NCBI GenBank assembly: GCA_034440575.1
Contig: JAOTOL010001220.1
Span: 124,001-188,000 of the forward strand
Source of the DNA: Imbricaverruca yamaguchii
Lineage: Eukaryota; Arthropoda; Thecostraca; Neoverrucidae
Reading direction: 5' to 3'
DNA: 64,000 bases
Shown: positions 35,684 through 48,090 of the stretch, in pieces
How the letters are laid out: every line of letters begins with the position of its first letter
Numbering within the stretch: position 1 is the stretch's first letter
Translations under genes and position numbers: made by a program
Notes under the pieces: generated by a model
Databases searched by the model: none
Told to the model about the DNA's origin: nothing
Seen by the model: the letters and a program-made list of their open reading frames with translations, nothing else

Positions 35684-35930
35684 CTATTCTATCCAACCTC
35701 TGGTTATCAAAAACATCCAAGTCATATCACCTCCCAATCTCCTATAATTGACTGAGTACATATCTAATATGTCATATGCTTGGTCCTGCATTCCCTGTAC
35801 ATAAGCATGCATTCCAAATTGCATAGTCCGCAGGTAAGCTAAAGAATTTTGCGTTGCACTATTTCTAGCATATTTATGTCCCGTCCTAAAGGAAGCATAC
35901 TGTGCCTGTGCACACCATTCCAAGTCGGGT
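35684..35930 (-). mobile_element. L2/CR1-like LINE relic fragment
   Basis: The minus frame reads QMEWCAQAQY-type residues then LDMYSVNYRRLGGDMTWMF. This corresponds to the LNMFSLRYRRLRGDLI block of the element at 37570. Confidence 0.55.
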
Positions 35931-36334
35931 CATAATACTTCGTATTATTTTGATGTTTTCCACCTTAAAAGGAATACAATGAAGCTTATTCGTTGCAATA
36001 TATGTATAAGCACATGTTTATGAATAAGTCGCGCATTATTCAATTGCACGACATAATCGTCCTGGACAGTATAAAACCAAGCTGATTGTCGCCCTTCTCG
36101 AATCGTGTTTTCAGTGTTCAACAGAGGCCCCGAAGTGGTGTCTGCCCATCGAATCTACCATGCAGTAGTCCCACCCAAAAGCACCAAGTAGCTCGAACCG
36201 AGGTCGACCGCATTGCGTGTTCTGAGGGCCAGCTGGCGCAGCGTCCAGTTACGGCTTGGCAATATCTATCTACATCATGAGACGTTTGCGCTCGACGACC
36301 CTAATCTGGATGGGTGGCTCCCTCGGCGGCTGCA
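35931..36334. other. No recognised gene
   Basis: Nothing supported. Confidence 0.3.
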
Positions 36335-36532
36335 CTTCCACAGCGCTGCCCAGCTTCCCGCAGAGCTGCCCAACTGCCCGCAGCGCTGCCTAGCCACCCG
36401 CAGCGCTGCCCATCTGCCCGCAGCGCTGCCTAGCCACCCGCAGTGCTACCCAGCTGTCCGCAGCGCTGCCCATCTGCCCGCAGCGCTGCCTAGCCACCCG
36501 CAGTGCTGCCCAGCTTCCCGCAGCGGTGCCCA
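36335..36532. repeat. 20-bp minisatellite (ccgcagcgctgccyaksyrc)
   Basis: About ten units beginning ccgcagcgctgcc, the last seven bases alternating between catctgc- and tagccac-type endings. Confidence 0.9.
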
Positions 36533-36574
36533 GCGTGAGGCGCCACGCGGCATCGCGTCGCACGAACTGGCTGA

Positions 36575-37017
36575 CCGCCGCGACCCCGGTCAGCCGGTGG
36601 TGGCGGCGCCGTGTAGAGTAGCTCTGACCTCCGCGACCCCGGTCAGCCGGTGGTGGCGGCGCCGCGTAGAGTAGCTCTGACCTCCGCGACCCCGGTCAGC
36701 CGGTGGTGGCGGCGCCGCGTAGAGTAGCTCTGACCTCCGCGACCCCGGTCAGCCGGTGGTCGCGGCGCCGCGTAGAGTAGCTCTGACCTCCGCGACCACG
36801 GTCAGCCGGTGGTGGCGGCGCCGTGTAGAGTAGCTCCGGTGCCGGTGGTGGCGGGGCCGTGTAGAGTAGCTCTGACCTCCGCGACCCCGGTCAGCCGGTG
36901 GTGGCGGCGCCGTGTAGAGTAGCTCCGGTGCCGGTGGTGGCGGGGTCGTGTAGAGTAGCTCTGACCTCCGCGACCCCGGTCAGCCGGTGGTGGCGGCGCC
37001 GTGTAGAGTAGCTCCGG
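36575..37017. repeat. 53-bp minisatellite with a ~36-bp short variant
   Basis: Units run from ctgacctccgcgacc through ggtcagccggtggtggc to gtagagtagct (53 bp). Some units are followed by a shorter ccggtgccggtggtggcggg form. About eight units. Confidence 0.9.
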
Positions 37018-37569
37018 CCAAGTGTTCATCCGCGGCACATCCAGTGGACACTCGGAGGCGGTCGCCATGGACGAGGAATTTAACTTCGGCACTTCAGCAT
37101 CTGGTGTGGGGTTAAGTCGTGTACTACAAACTATATCTGTCTGAGTGGCGACACGCCTCGTTGTTGACAGGCTCGGTCATGATTTAAGTACCGTGTTGGC
37201 ATATCATAATAGTACATGTATCAGAGGTATACATCAGTACGTATCGGAGTGTATCAAATTATTATATATGATGTTCATAATACGGACTGGCTGTTCTAGG
37301 TACGCGGTGCCTTTTCCTGTTTGCCTTTCTGGTTTGCTGGAAATCCAGGCAACGCATTGGGCTTGAAGTCGAAATGTTGGTTCCTAGACAAAATACCTGA
37401 CCTTCTTCATGCTATGAAGAGCGCGTTGTTCCTAAAAGTTGAAGAGACAAGAAGAAAATAAAAAAGTACACTGTACAGGTATCACTGCTACATATTTTCT
37501 TTACTGGGTACATACTGTGACGCTTCATACCTTACTGCTTCTGATATATATGTCAAGAGCATATGTGAT
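37018..37569. other. No recognised gene
   Basis: AT-rich; nothing supported. Confidence 0.3.
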
Positions 37570-38110
37570 GTGTCCCTATGCTTTTCAAAGATTGTTGGCT
37601 TTTAGAGAGAGTACAAAAGAGGGCTACAAAAATGGTTAATGGCATAAGCAACCTGGCATATGTGGAAGGATTGAAGAAATTGAATATGTTTTCACTTAGA
37701 TATAGAAGGCTGAGAGGAGATCTCATCAAGGTCTTTGTCCATGGTCTGGAGAGGGGATATCTTGGGTAAATGTTTGAATTGAACAGAAATGATGCAATTG
37801 GAGGTCATAAATTCAAAATTAAAGTTAACCACAGCAGAACAAGGTTAAGGCAGACTTTCTTCACCAACAGGGTAGTGGAACACTGGAACCAGCTGCCAGA
37901 AAACATTGTCAGTAGCAGCACATTGAACATATTTAAAAACAGCATAAACAATCATTATAAGAATAGAGGGCTGCTTTTCAGTATTACAGGGAGAGCTGAT
38001 TGACAGATTTGATGGGCAACTGGTTCAGTGTACAGAGTGCAACCAAGAAGGGCCCTTGTGGCTCATAGTTGCACTAATCTTTTATGTCTTTATGTATTTA
38101 TATCTTTATC
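37570..38110 (+). mobile_element. L2/CR1-like LINE relic, best-preserved C-terminus plus 3' end
   Basis: Reads ERVQKRATKMVNGISNLAY, KLNMFSLRYRRLRGDLIK and, after one stop, HKFKIKVNHSRTRLRQTFF, TNRVVEHWNQLPENIV and STLNIFKNSINN. This is the C-terminal end of an L2/CR1-type polymerase ORF. The 3' end has gggcccttgtggctcatag and a ttatgtcttta-like terminal microsatellite. Few disruptions suggest it is younger than the other LINE relics here. Confidence 0.8.
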
Positions 38111-39680
38111 TGTTTGCTGTGATGTTGGTGGTGTGCGGCATCACATTGCATACTACACTGATCGCAACATTTTTTTTTTATGATGACCGCATGTATACTC
38201 GAAATTACTGTTGCGGACTTTTCTGCTCCAGACACATCTACGCAGCATGATAACATGTACGACATTATAGCTAACCCGACATTGTGCTCGAAAGATATAT
38301 CCAGAGAAGCAAGGCCACAGCAGGCTTGATGAGATCTGTACGAAGTTGCATTTGATGCCGGCTTCGTGAAGTCAAATTGAAAGCTAAAGCCGGTTTGTTC
38401 CCATATCTGGTAGTGATGATATATGCAAGCAATGGTATGAATAGCGCAATCGGCTAACATACTGCATATAAGTTGCTTCTAGAGTAGTTGAATCTGCGGG
38501 AGCAGTGCTGGATTAGTTGAATTGCATAAATGCAGCAAATTTGAACGGTAGTTCGGAATATGAAAGCATAACGGAGCCGCTGTCGCTGCAGAGTAGTTCT
38601 TGCCGATATAATATTTACCCTCGATTTCCTTTTTTACACGCTTGTAAAATGTATGGGTGCTATGCATGGATTCAGGTTGGTTCCGCCTTGGCTAAGGCTT
38701 GGCTGGTTTCTGCTCATTCCCAACTAGTTAGCGAACTTTTGAATCACTTTATGGGTGCATATATAACAAGAGGAACTAAGCTGCAGGAGCGCATGATGCC
38801 GATTGTTTCAAGAACATGCGATGAGACTGTATACATTTGTATTTTAGTGTGTGTTCATTATTAAAATTTTAGTGCTAGCTGTGCCCAGTGTTGAATTTTC
38901 CAGGTGGGGGACGGCTGAGGCTGCGGTGCCTGGCAAACTGTTTAGTTGATACGCTCATTGTATCAAATAGTTTGTTCGTCCTGAACAGGCTCCGAGTGGC
39001 TAGTAGTGAAGCATGCGTGTTGGTCCGGTCAGACGATAAAATGGGATTTTTAGGTCAGTGTTAAAAGAAGTGCTGGGAAGAAGTCAAGAGTATCCATGTA
39101 CAATCAAATCACTTGTGGCATTTTATAAAACATAACGAGGGCACGGTTGAAAGGCTTCCAAAAATTGATCATTATCTTCCTTGGATTCAAAGTCGATATC
39201 TGGAAACATCAAGGCGAGATTCGAAAAAGAGAGGAAGGAAACATGGCACGAAGCTCCACCTTTTCATGTCACATTTTCATCCTTCTGTTGCGCACATCAC
39301 TGTACTGTCCTCATGGGAGACCTGTGTCACACACACAGCTATGGCCATCTAATGTATTTTTCTCGATAATGTCCATAAATTACGATGTATCTGAAAACAG
39401 CTGGCTGAAAAATCTCACAACACGAATGGTATCGAGGTGTGACTGTCGCTGTTCATAACACGGATACACAACAGCCAGGTTTGTCACTACCGTCGGTGCT
39501 GGACACCGCCCGGAGCGACCCCGCCGCAGCGGAACCAACAACGGCCGCGTCACGTGCGTGTCAGCCTGGCCGGTCGCCTGGCTACCACACGATACTGTGT
39601 CCACGTCACGTGTGTGCCAGCCTGGCCGGTCGCCTGGCTACCGCACGATATGGCGTCAGGTTGTCGCGCGAATGCGGCGC
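38111..39680. other. No recognised gene
   Basis: AT-rich to 39.45 kb, then CpG-rich. ccggtcgcctggctacc occurs twice (about 39570 and 39627). Confidence 0.3.
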
Positions 39681-39682
39681 GG

Positions 39683-39778
39683 CGACTGGCACGGCGACTG
39701 GCGCGGCGACTGGCGCGGCGACTGGCGCGACGACTGGCGCGGCGACTGGCGCGGCGACTGGCGCGGCGACTGGCGCTG
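39683..39778. repeat. 12-bp minisatellite (actggcgcggcg)
   Basis: About eight units in phase with codons. Confidence 0.95.
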
Positions 39779-41070
39779 TCCGGTGGCCGGCGCTCCTCAA
39801 GAGCGGAGCCACGCGACATGGTGTGCGCAGCCAGCGAGGCTGACCAAACGGGGAACATACAGAACGCCGTGCCCGCCGGTGGCACGTCGAGCCGGCCGCC
39901 CGGCCGCCACGCTTATCTAGAAAAATACAATCCATTTAGTAAACAATAAGCTCACAACGCAGATTGTGTACACCAAAAATTTACCAAAAAATATATCACA
40001 GACTGTGTGTGGGAGAGCCACGGCAGCGATCCGCCGCCGGCTGGAGATCAGACCTGAAGCTAAAGCTGCGAACCGTCGGCTGGACCAGCCAGTCCGGACA
40101 TCGGCACACGGGGCCTCGGGCGGCGACCAGCGCTGCACCCTCGGAAGCTCGACCTTATAAAACACGTCTCGCCAAACATCTACGACGGGGCCGGCGCCAG
40201 GCGCGCCGCGCGCGCCCAGAATGCGCCCAGATTGCGCCCAGAATGCACCCCTGGCGCTAGACTCGGCCGACCCGCCGCCACTATCGGCCCTCTTTGGTTC
40301 TACGTCAGCGCACCGTATGGAGAGAAACAGAGCACGCGCGCGACCAGACAGCAACAAGCGTAGTCAGTAGGATATGCACCTGAGCAGGCACGCACTCGTG
40401 AATGTGCTAAATGCGGGAAGGAGCAATTTGGCCGTGGTTGAGCGCTTCTCCTCGGGTAGCCCGGCAATCATGCGAAATGAACCGGCAGGTTGTCAAGTTT
40501 CAACGGGGGAAGGCGGGAGCCTCCAGCATTTCGTGTACATTTGCAGCTACCCTACTGGGAGCACACGTGCATTGACTTTGTGGAACAGAGCAGAATCAGA
40601 CGCACGCACGCAGGCACACATGTGCACATACACGCGCGCGGACACACACACACACACATGCACACACAAAACTCATGCCACCAGGGTCAAACTGGATGGT
40701 CAACCAGCAGGAACAAGAAACTTCAACACCTCGGAGGTAATGCACCCGATCAGGGGTCGTCCAGTACACAACGAAAAATGACTGCAGCTTCGCTCGGTGT
40801 CTGAACATCACAGCGCGATCTTACCGTCGCCCAGACCAGCACATCTAAACGGACGCTCGGCATCGCCAACTCATGCGACGCGCAGACACGTATGCACAAC
40901 TAACGACCACATCGACATGGTTCACTCAGAAACGGCTGAGTACGGATGGAAATGATTGTGAAATAAATAACCAAAGTCTTCCGTATGAGCGTTCGACTAG
41001 CAGCACTGCACCGGCCGGCAACTGTCCTCGCGCGAGCTTCACGCCCGGGTCGCCAGGGCGGCGCCAGCGT
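39779..41070. other. 3' flank of the TGF-beta gene; CpG-rich, with a CA-rich stretch
   Basis: Includes a cac/gcg mixed run at 40605-40665. The near part is presumably the 3' UTR of the minus-strand gene. No other exon recognised. Confidence 0.35.
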
Positions 41071-41933
41071 CTACGAGCACTTGCACTCGTCGGCCACCAC
41101 GTTCTCCCAGTAGGTGAGTTTTGGCCGGCCATCGCTGTCCAGGTGCACAATGGTGAGCGGGCTCAGTTTGCTCGGCACGCAGCAGGTGCGCGGCACGTGA
41201 CGGCCGCCGCCGCCGCCGCCTCGCTTCCGCTTCTGGTGGATCCAGCCTTGCAGCAGCGCGTGGTCCGAGGCCACGTTGTACGAGGCCGGACAGCGGCCGC
41301 GGCAGTAGTACGCGCTGAACACCTCTGGCTGGATGATGAAGTCGAAGCCGCCCAGCTCCTTGAAGTTGACCTCCATCTTTTGTCGGCAGCACATTTTGCG
41401 CGGCCCGCCGGCGCAGTCGAGCGGGCCGCCGCGGCGCGGCCGCGGCCCGCCGGCCGACCTGCCGACCGGGTGACCGGCACGCTTGGTGCGCCGCACCGTC
41501 TTGGTGCGCAGCGTCAGCCGCGGCGCCAGCTCGCGGCCGGCGCCGCCGGCCACCAGCCGCACGGCGCCCTGGCACCGCCGACACTCCACCTGCACGCCGT
41601 GGTTGTCCTCTGGCCGCGCGCGCCAGCGCTGAGCCAGCGAGCTGACGTTGAACTCGTGCCAGCCGCTGGCGTTGACGTGCGCCAGGTGGCGGGCGAGGCG
41701 CAGCCGGCGCGGCCGTCGCTCGGCCTCCGTCGGCGCCACCACCTCGTACAGCGTCAGCTGCACCAGGCGGGCACCGGCGCCGGCCGTGTGCTGCAGGTAC
41801 AGACACAGCGTGCCGTCCTCCACGTACTCGTGCGCGCCCAGGCCGGCCGCCGACAGCGGGAAGTAGGCGGACACGGCCGGCGATGCGCTGGTCGGCAGCC
41901 GAAGGCCCGGCGCCGCACGACTCCCCGGCCAGC
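41071..41933 (-). CDS. TGF-beta family ligand (maverick-like), exon 3: end of prodomain, RTKR site, cysteine-knot ligand
   Basis: Last exon, 863 bp, from an acceptor (ctgtctgccgcag, ending at 41934) to the stop at 41071-41073. Its first two bases complete the codon left open by exon 2 (Gly127). The prodomain part contains AYFPLS, TLCLYLQ, QLTLYEVV and a GWHEFNV motif typical of the TGF-beta arm domain, with sequons NAS (214) and NVS (222). RTKR at 275-278 is a furin-type site. The mature ligand of 135 residues has nine cysteines (300, 308, 309, 337, 341, 377, 378, 410, 412): the CC pair, the knot motif CRGRC, the second CC and terminal CKCS. This is the activin/TGF-beta/maverick pattern with the extra N-terminal cysteine. 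Wording such as FKELGGFDFIIQPEVF most resembles arthropod maverick, though an activin-like or TGF-beta-like assignment is possible. A six-glycine loop (365-370) before the second CC is unusual. The secreted dimeric ligand would signal through type I/II receptor kinases. Confidence 0.88.
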
Positions 41934-42101
41934 CTGCGGCAGACAGGAGGCCTGTCGTCAGTGGTGGTGACGCTATCAGTTTGCAAACATACGTCGTACT
42001 TACACACGGGTTTCAGAGATGCATGTCAACGTTAGTGCATTGGCCAAAACAGGTTGGTTGAATACTTCGATATCACATGACAGCGAACCGTATCCGTATA
42101 T

Positions 42102-42181
<80 letters not shown>

Positions 42182-42209
42182 GTGTATGTGTGTATATATA
42201 TATATATAT

Positions 42210-42270
<61 letters not shown>

Positions 42271-42299
42271 TACAAACATATATATATATATATATATAG

Positions 42300-42344
<45 letters not shown>

Positions 42345-42350
42345 TGTGTG
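42102..42350. repeat. Compound (CA)n-(TA)n-(TG)n microsatellite
   Basis: A (CA) run of ~29 units, then irregular (TA)n with tgtg/catac interruptions, then a (TG) run. Lies in intron 2, about 170 bp upstream of the exon 3 acceptor. Confidence 0.97.
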
Positions 42351-43150
42351 TACGTTATTGTGCCAGGATGAGTAGTGGAATCAGTATTCACTTCTCATCA
42401 ATCAGGTGTCTAACTCGAGGTCAATGCTTTTTCAATTCTTGCGTGAAGCGAATTTCCTACCGACAGAACCAATAATTTCACAAATGGCGCTGCCTTGGGT
42501 TTTCAAAGGATTCTCCAAAATGAAAAAAGGGGGACAGTCGACGTGATATTCGCGGTCGTTGATATTTCACCACCTTGAGACAGAAAGGAAAGTATTAATG
42601 TACAATTGCACTTGCCAAAGCCCTAAACCCTCAATCATTGGTATCAAATGGACAAACTAGCCACGTAGCTGACCTGTGCCTATGCTCTTTGTATATCTAA
42701 CTATGGCTAACTTCACTTGAGCCAGCCAGTGCTGTTGCAGATTATTTCATATGGACTCTATTGGAGAAGATCGGATCTGTGTTAGATCCTTGCCACTGTT
42801 ATGCTGTGTAGTATTGCGTGTATTGCGGCCAGTTTTAAGCTGACCTTTTTGGGATGAACATTGTCAGGAGATCCTGCAAATAGGACTTCTAAGCTACCTC
42901 ATGCCCGCCCATTTTAGCCCGTGGACTCTGCCAATATTTGGGTTGATGGGGTAGAACCCTGCGATAATGTTGACGTTGAGATTGGCCTCTATGGACGTTG
43001 TCTGGAATGAGTGGGCATCGAATGAGAGTAAAACCGTAATATACCACTCAACCGTCACATACCGATGAAAAGCACTGGCAAACAAATGACTGCAGAACAA
43101 TTCACCAAAGCATCTTTACCCCCCCACAATCTCACCCGCCGACTGTCTAA
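42351..43150. other. Intron 2 sequence, nothing recognised
   Basis: No supported exon or repeat. Confidence 0.3.
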
Positions 43151-43154
43151 CTTC

Positions 43155-43650
43155 ACAGCCAACTGTCTGACATGGCGCCCTCAGCTGACGACAGCCGACT
43201 GTCTGACATGGCGCCCTCAGCTGACGACAGCCGACTGTCTGATATTGCGCCCTCAGCTGACGACAGCCGACTGTCTGACATGGCGCCCTCAGCTGACGAC
43301 AGCCGACTGTCTGGCATGGCGCCTTCAGCTGACGACAGCCGACTGTCTGATATTGCGCCCTCAGCTGACGACAGCCGACTGTCTGGCATGGCGCCCTCAG
43401 CTGACGACAGCCGACTGTCTGATATTGCGCCCTCAGCTGACGACAGCCGACTGTCTGACATGGCGCCCTCAGCTGACGACAGCCGACTGTCTGGCATGGC
43501 GCCTTCAGCTGACGACAGCCGACTGTCTGATATTGCGCCCTCAGCTGACGACAGCCGACTGTCTGGCATGGCGCCTTCAGCTGACGACAGCCAACTGTCT
43601 GACATGGCGCCTTCAGCTGACGACAGCCGACTGTCTGACATGGCGCCCTT
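43155..43650. repeat. 36-bp minisatellite in intron 2
   Basis: About 14 units. Each has a cagctgacgacagccgactg core, then tctg followed by acatggcgcc, gcatggcgcc or atattgcgcc. The length is a multiple of three and it lacks stops, so open frames of 170-240 codons run through on both strands. Confidence 0.97.
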
Positions 43651-45768
43651 CAGACATATACCTCTTACCTCCACTATTGGTATTATTCAGCCTGACTCAG
43701 TTTCGCAAGAAAATGTATTTCTTCCACACACATCAGTTGGCAGCAAGCGATGCGAAGAGGAAAGGCCGCACCTCAGACTAACGCTTGTTATTGGGCCACG
43801 CAACCTTTGGCTAAATGCAGTCGGCTAATGCACGTGCATTGTCGCTCTCAGCGTCCATCGGACGCGGCGATAAGCCAGTTTGTGGAAGACGGTAATGGAC
43901 AAGCGCAGATAAAAATGGAGCACAATCACGCGAACAGTCGCCATTTCGATCCATAACAATCGAGCTGCAGACGTGACGCAACAATACGGACCGCTGCCGG
44001 ATGGCGTTTCGCATTGGTGCGTCGCCGCGCACCACCAGACGTAGGTGGAGCTCGTCAACCGTGCAACGGCGTAGCCGCTTTGTGCGGATCAGGAGGCGTG
44101 CATTTCGCTAAGTTAACCACCTTGCTTTCGCGCTTTGACGTAAAGCTAAGTGCAGCCGTCGATACACGTGCTCTGACGCTTCATGGTTAGCACATTTAAG
44201 TCTCGTCGAATTATCAGACTCTGACGTCCTCGGTCAGTCTCGTCAAAGCTGCCCTGTCACGAGGTCAAGCAGCCAATGCTTCATGAAAGGATTGACCTTT
44301 ATATATGACTTGCATCGGTGGGTCATCCCACCACTGGCCCGTACACAACACACGCCAACAACTTCTCGATATGGCGCTATGACGTATCTCGTACAATCGC
44401 GCAGGTTGGTCATCATTGGCAAATTGAACAGGTCCGATCAACTCGGATTTCAGCACCGGTCAGCTCATCAGGTACACCTGAATGCATAGCGACGTTTTCA
44501 GCTGTTGTGCGACTTCGTGTGTCCTACTAGGTGGTTGAAGCATCCGAGTGCGATGCATGGAGTGTGGTCTGTGGTCTGGGTCTGTGGATGACCCTTTGAC
44601 CTGGCGGATACGATATGCTATGTCAGGCAGCATATAAAGTGTACTCTAAAACGTGTCGGTCCGGTCGCGTGGCCTGGGAGCACACCCTCCCCCCGACGGT
44701 AAGCTTATCTTTTCAGTTAGCTCAATGTGTTAAGCGCTTTATTGTCGTGGCACGGAATACCGTCTGAATGACGGCTTAATTCCGTGCATTATCACGGGAT
44801 ACCGTGGGAATGGGTTGACGTACAGCAGACGAGTACTTGTTCTGTGTAGCACAGCTACTGTATGCCAGATGCGACTGCTTTATTGTTCAAACATGGAGCT
44901 GAGCGTCAGAAGTGGCATGTTGTCGACAACCTGACGACAGGTGATGATGCTCCTGCAAAATTGGCAAAACAATACGCTGGCTGCATTGTCAATGCAATTA
45001 CATGCATCACGACCTTTAAGTGGGGCAATGCTTATGTTGCAATGCCCGAGTGCTTGATGTTACGCCGCGATTTGTGGAATCACACAAATCGATTGCCTGG
45101 CTTCTTGAAGTGCCGCAATACTGATATTATCATGCTCGAGTGCTGGATGTTGCTCCACGTTTACACGTCAGAGTCTTTCGGTATCAAGTCCGAAATCCGG
45201 TGTGATAAACTTAAGAGATAAAGTGCTTATATTGCAAGTGGTCTCAGATCCATCCGTAGGGGGTTAGATCTTTCACTAGATCAGTTGTCGAGCCAAATGA
45301 GTACAAGTGAAAACGTAACGGGAAAACACCGGGACCATCGCTTGCTGACTAGAGTAAACGGTTGGCCGTGTGGTGGGAGGTCTGACACCTCGTCTCAGAA
45401 GACAGTTTCATCGCGGCCCTGCTGAACAGAGTGGAAAGCTAATAAAGACGCCACGATCGGCATGACTTGCAGAACGTGCCGAGCCGCGCGTCCAACGAGC
45501 CGGCCGTTGGCGAACGGCGCCAGCAGTCTAGGAGCGCTTCGTCTGTCAACTGCAGATTCACCCACTCCGAACTGAACGACAATTTTGCTTAGAACTGGTG
45601 TTGGGCTTCGCCACTGAAGCGCTACAACGAACCCCGTGGAACGTTGTGCCAATCGGACCAGTGGGCCAGCTGTCTGTGTGTGTCTGACACAAACCTGCCC
45701 CGCGCACCGAGCCGTCTCTGCCATGTCGCCGAGCCCGGGCACGGCCACGGTCTCCACACTGCGGCATC
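43651..45768. other. Intron 2 sequence; a hairpin at 44751-44786
   Basis: cacggaat (44751-44758) pairs with attccgtg (44779-44786), and ccgtc with gacgg inside it. A second small hairpin (cacgg/ccgtg) follows. No gene recognised. Confidence 0.35.
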
Positions 45769-45815
45769 GCGAAGCACGAAGCACGAAGCACGAAGCACGA
45801 AGCACGAAGCACGAG
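45769..45815. repeat. 7-bp repeat (gaagcac)n
   Basis: Six to seven units within CpG-rich intronic DNA. Confidence 0.9.
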
Positions 45816-46529
45816 CATGCTGCGGCGGGTCCGACGGGCGCCGTGAATCGTGCGTTTCGGGGAGGCTTCGGGGAATCGTGCAACAACAGCTGGCAGCCCG
45901 AAGCGATGCCCGGTTCCAGCAACCACAACAGGATCCTTCCGCCGACTCGAACGCCGGCGTGTCGGGTCGTGAACGCACAATGCCACGCCCATTCAGCGAA
46001 CCGGCCAGCCGGCGCAAACAAAAACACTGCCGCGGCCGGGCGCCGCCGGCGGTGTCCAATTCTTTCGCCGAACGGGCGTCGCGTCACGCGGCGACTTGTC
46101 GGAACTGTTTATCGGGGCCACCCACGTGGCCGGCCGGGCCAGGATCAATGTTGTTCGTCGAAGCGGGCCTTCGCGGCGCGCTGAATCACGGCCGACGGTG
46201 AGCGGCCGAATGCCGATCCCGCCCGGAAACCGGAAGCGGCCGGCGACGCGACGACGCGCCGCTGCGGCCGCCGTCGCGGCGCTGGTCGCGGCGCCGGGGC
46301 GGCGGCGAATGTGCGAGCAAGGCGGCGGCGGGGGGAGCGAGGCGGCGGCCACGTGGCACCCTCGCCGACATGGTGGTCGATAGCGCTGAAGAAGTGGCAC
46401 GCACGCGGGACGGCCGCGGCGACACCTGAATCAGCGGTGCCGGCCGTTGGCGACCGGAACCGACGCGACGGCCACGCGCTCGACGATACCGCCGGAGAGC
46501 AGCACCGCACGGCCATGGTCAGTGCGTCC
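45816..46529. other. CpG-rich intronic DNA
   Basis: High GC gives overlapping open frames on both strands with no family features. Confidence 0.3.
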
Positions 46530-46935
46530 ACCGGCCACCATTGGCGCCTCTCAGTCGGCCACCACTGGCGCCTCTCAGTCAGCCGGCCACCACTGGCGCC
46601 TCTCAGTCGGCCGGCCACCACTGGCGCCACTCAGTCGGCCGGCCACCACTGCCGCCTCTCAGTCAGCCGGCCACCACTGGCGCCTCTCAGTCGGCCACCA
46701 CTGGCGCCTCTCAGTCGGCCACCACTGGCGCCTCTCAGTCGGCTGGCCACCATTGGCGCCTCTCAGTCAGCCGGCAACCACTGGCGCCTCTCAGTCGGCC
46801 ACCATTGGCGCCTCTCAGTCAGCCGGCCACCATTGGCGCCTCTCAGTCAGCCGGCCACCATTGGCGCCTCTCAGTCAGCCGGCCACCACTGGCGCCTTTC
46901 AGTCGGCCACCACCGGCGCCTCTCAGTCGGCCAGC
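46530..46935. repeat. 24/28-bp dimorphic minisatellite in intron 2
   Basis: About 15 units of ggcgcctctcagtcggccac plus cact. The longer form has four extra bases (cggc/agcc duplication before the cca). Confidence 0.95.
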
Positions 46936-48090
46936 CCCCATGCAGATGAGTGCCGATCCGGTAATGAACGATGTTCAAGGAATACTGTGTGCTAGCAAAG
47001 GCTGAAACTTTGGTGTCATAGGAAATGAAGTGCTAATACCAGAACAGTTTCCTATATTTTTTTCCGACAGGCGACAAACGTGCATTGATTCTCCGTCGCG
47101 GGAATGTCATTTGCAATGAGATTCCCGACGAACTTCTGGAAACTATTCATTTCTTCCGACGTCTACGAATAACCCGCTCTGCTGAAACGCTGCACACGTC
47201 TTCGGAGCGCACGGCGCGCCGAAGTTCTTTGATATCCGCCGAGTACTTATGCTGCACCGGATACATCGGGCACCGAGTACTGACCTACAGTGTGGCCTGC
47301 CTGGATCAGGGTCAGCGTGGTGACCTGATGACGGCGGTGACGATCCGTGGCACGGCTAGGAGCGCGCGCCAAACGACTCACGCACTACATTTCAATCAGC
47401 TGAAGGTGATGTCACCGCGATCGGCGAGTGACGTCATCTAACGGCACCTGAGCGACACGCCACGCTCATACCAGGATGTACTGGTCGTCTCCACGGCGGC
47501 TGTCTAAAAATGTAAACACACAGTGGGGATTGAACGTGAGTTACGATACTGTCGGTTTCGCATCCGGCGGAAGGCGACCTGCCTGTGTGGGCATTTTCCC
47601 GCTTGCTAGCGCCGTGAATTCGACAAATATCGATCATAAATGCAGAAACGAATGACACTGTGTGGCCAATCTTTTATCGCCGATGCCCAAATGCATAGAC
47701 ATCGCCACTGCATTGACTGTGGCCTGCATTGCGGTGAAGTCCCGGCCGAGGTGCGGGGTGCCAGTCATGCAGCATATTGGTGGCTCAAGGTGACCTTTAT
47801 GGCGGATGGCTTCATCTTAGGGTGTGCCGGGCGGTCGTCTGTCATTGATCGTTGGTCGCCTGCCATCGAGCACAAAGCGGCTCTTTCACGGGCCGGGAGC
47901 CCCCACGTAGCAGCGTACTGCGTAGCGTACTGGACCACTCCTCTGCTTTTACACCTGTCCGCTGAACCCTAAACTGAGATGCCGCCGTGCGATGACGTAT
48001 CACTTGCAATGCATGCCGTTCATAATTGCTTACTGCTGAGCTGCTGGACGTTCTCCGCGCTCAGCTGGTGACATTCCGGTCTACCTAGCC
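46936..48090. other. Intron 2 sequence, nothing recognised
   Basis: No supported exon. Confidence 0.3.

Noticed and set aside
41039..42007. 322-codon minus and 365-codon plus frames over exon 3
   Set aside because: Out-of-frame shadows caused by the high GC of the ligand exon. Only the frame ending at 41071 gives the cysteine-knot pattern.
45395..46630. Minus and plus frames of 140-230 codons
   Set aside because: CpG-rich intronic DNA with a gaagcac repeat; no domain and mutually overlapping.
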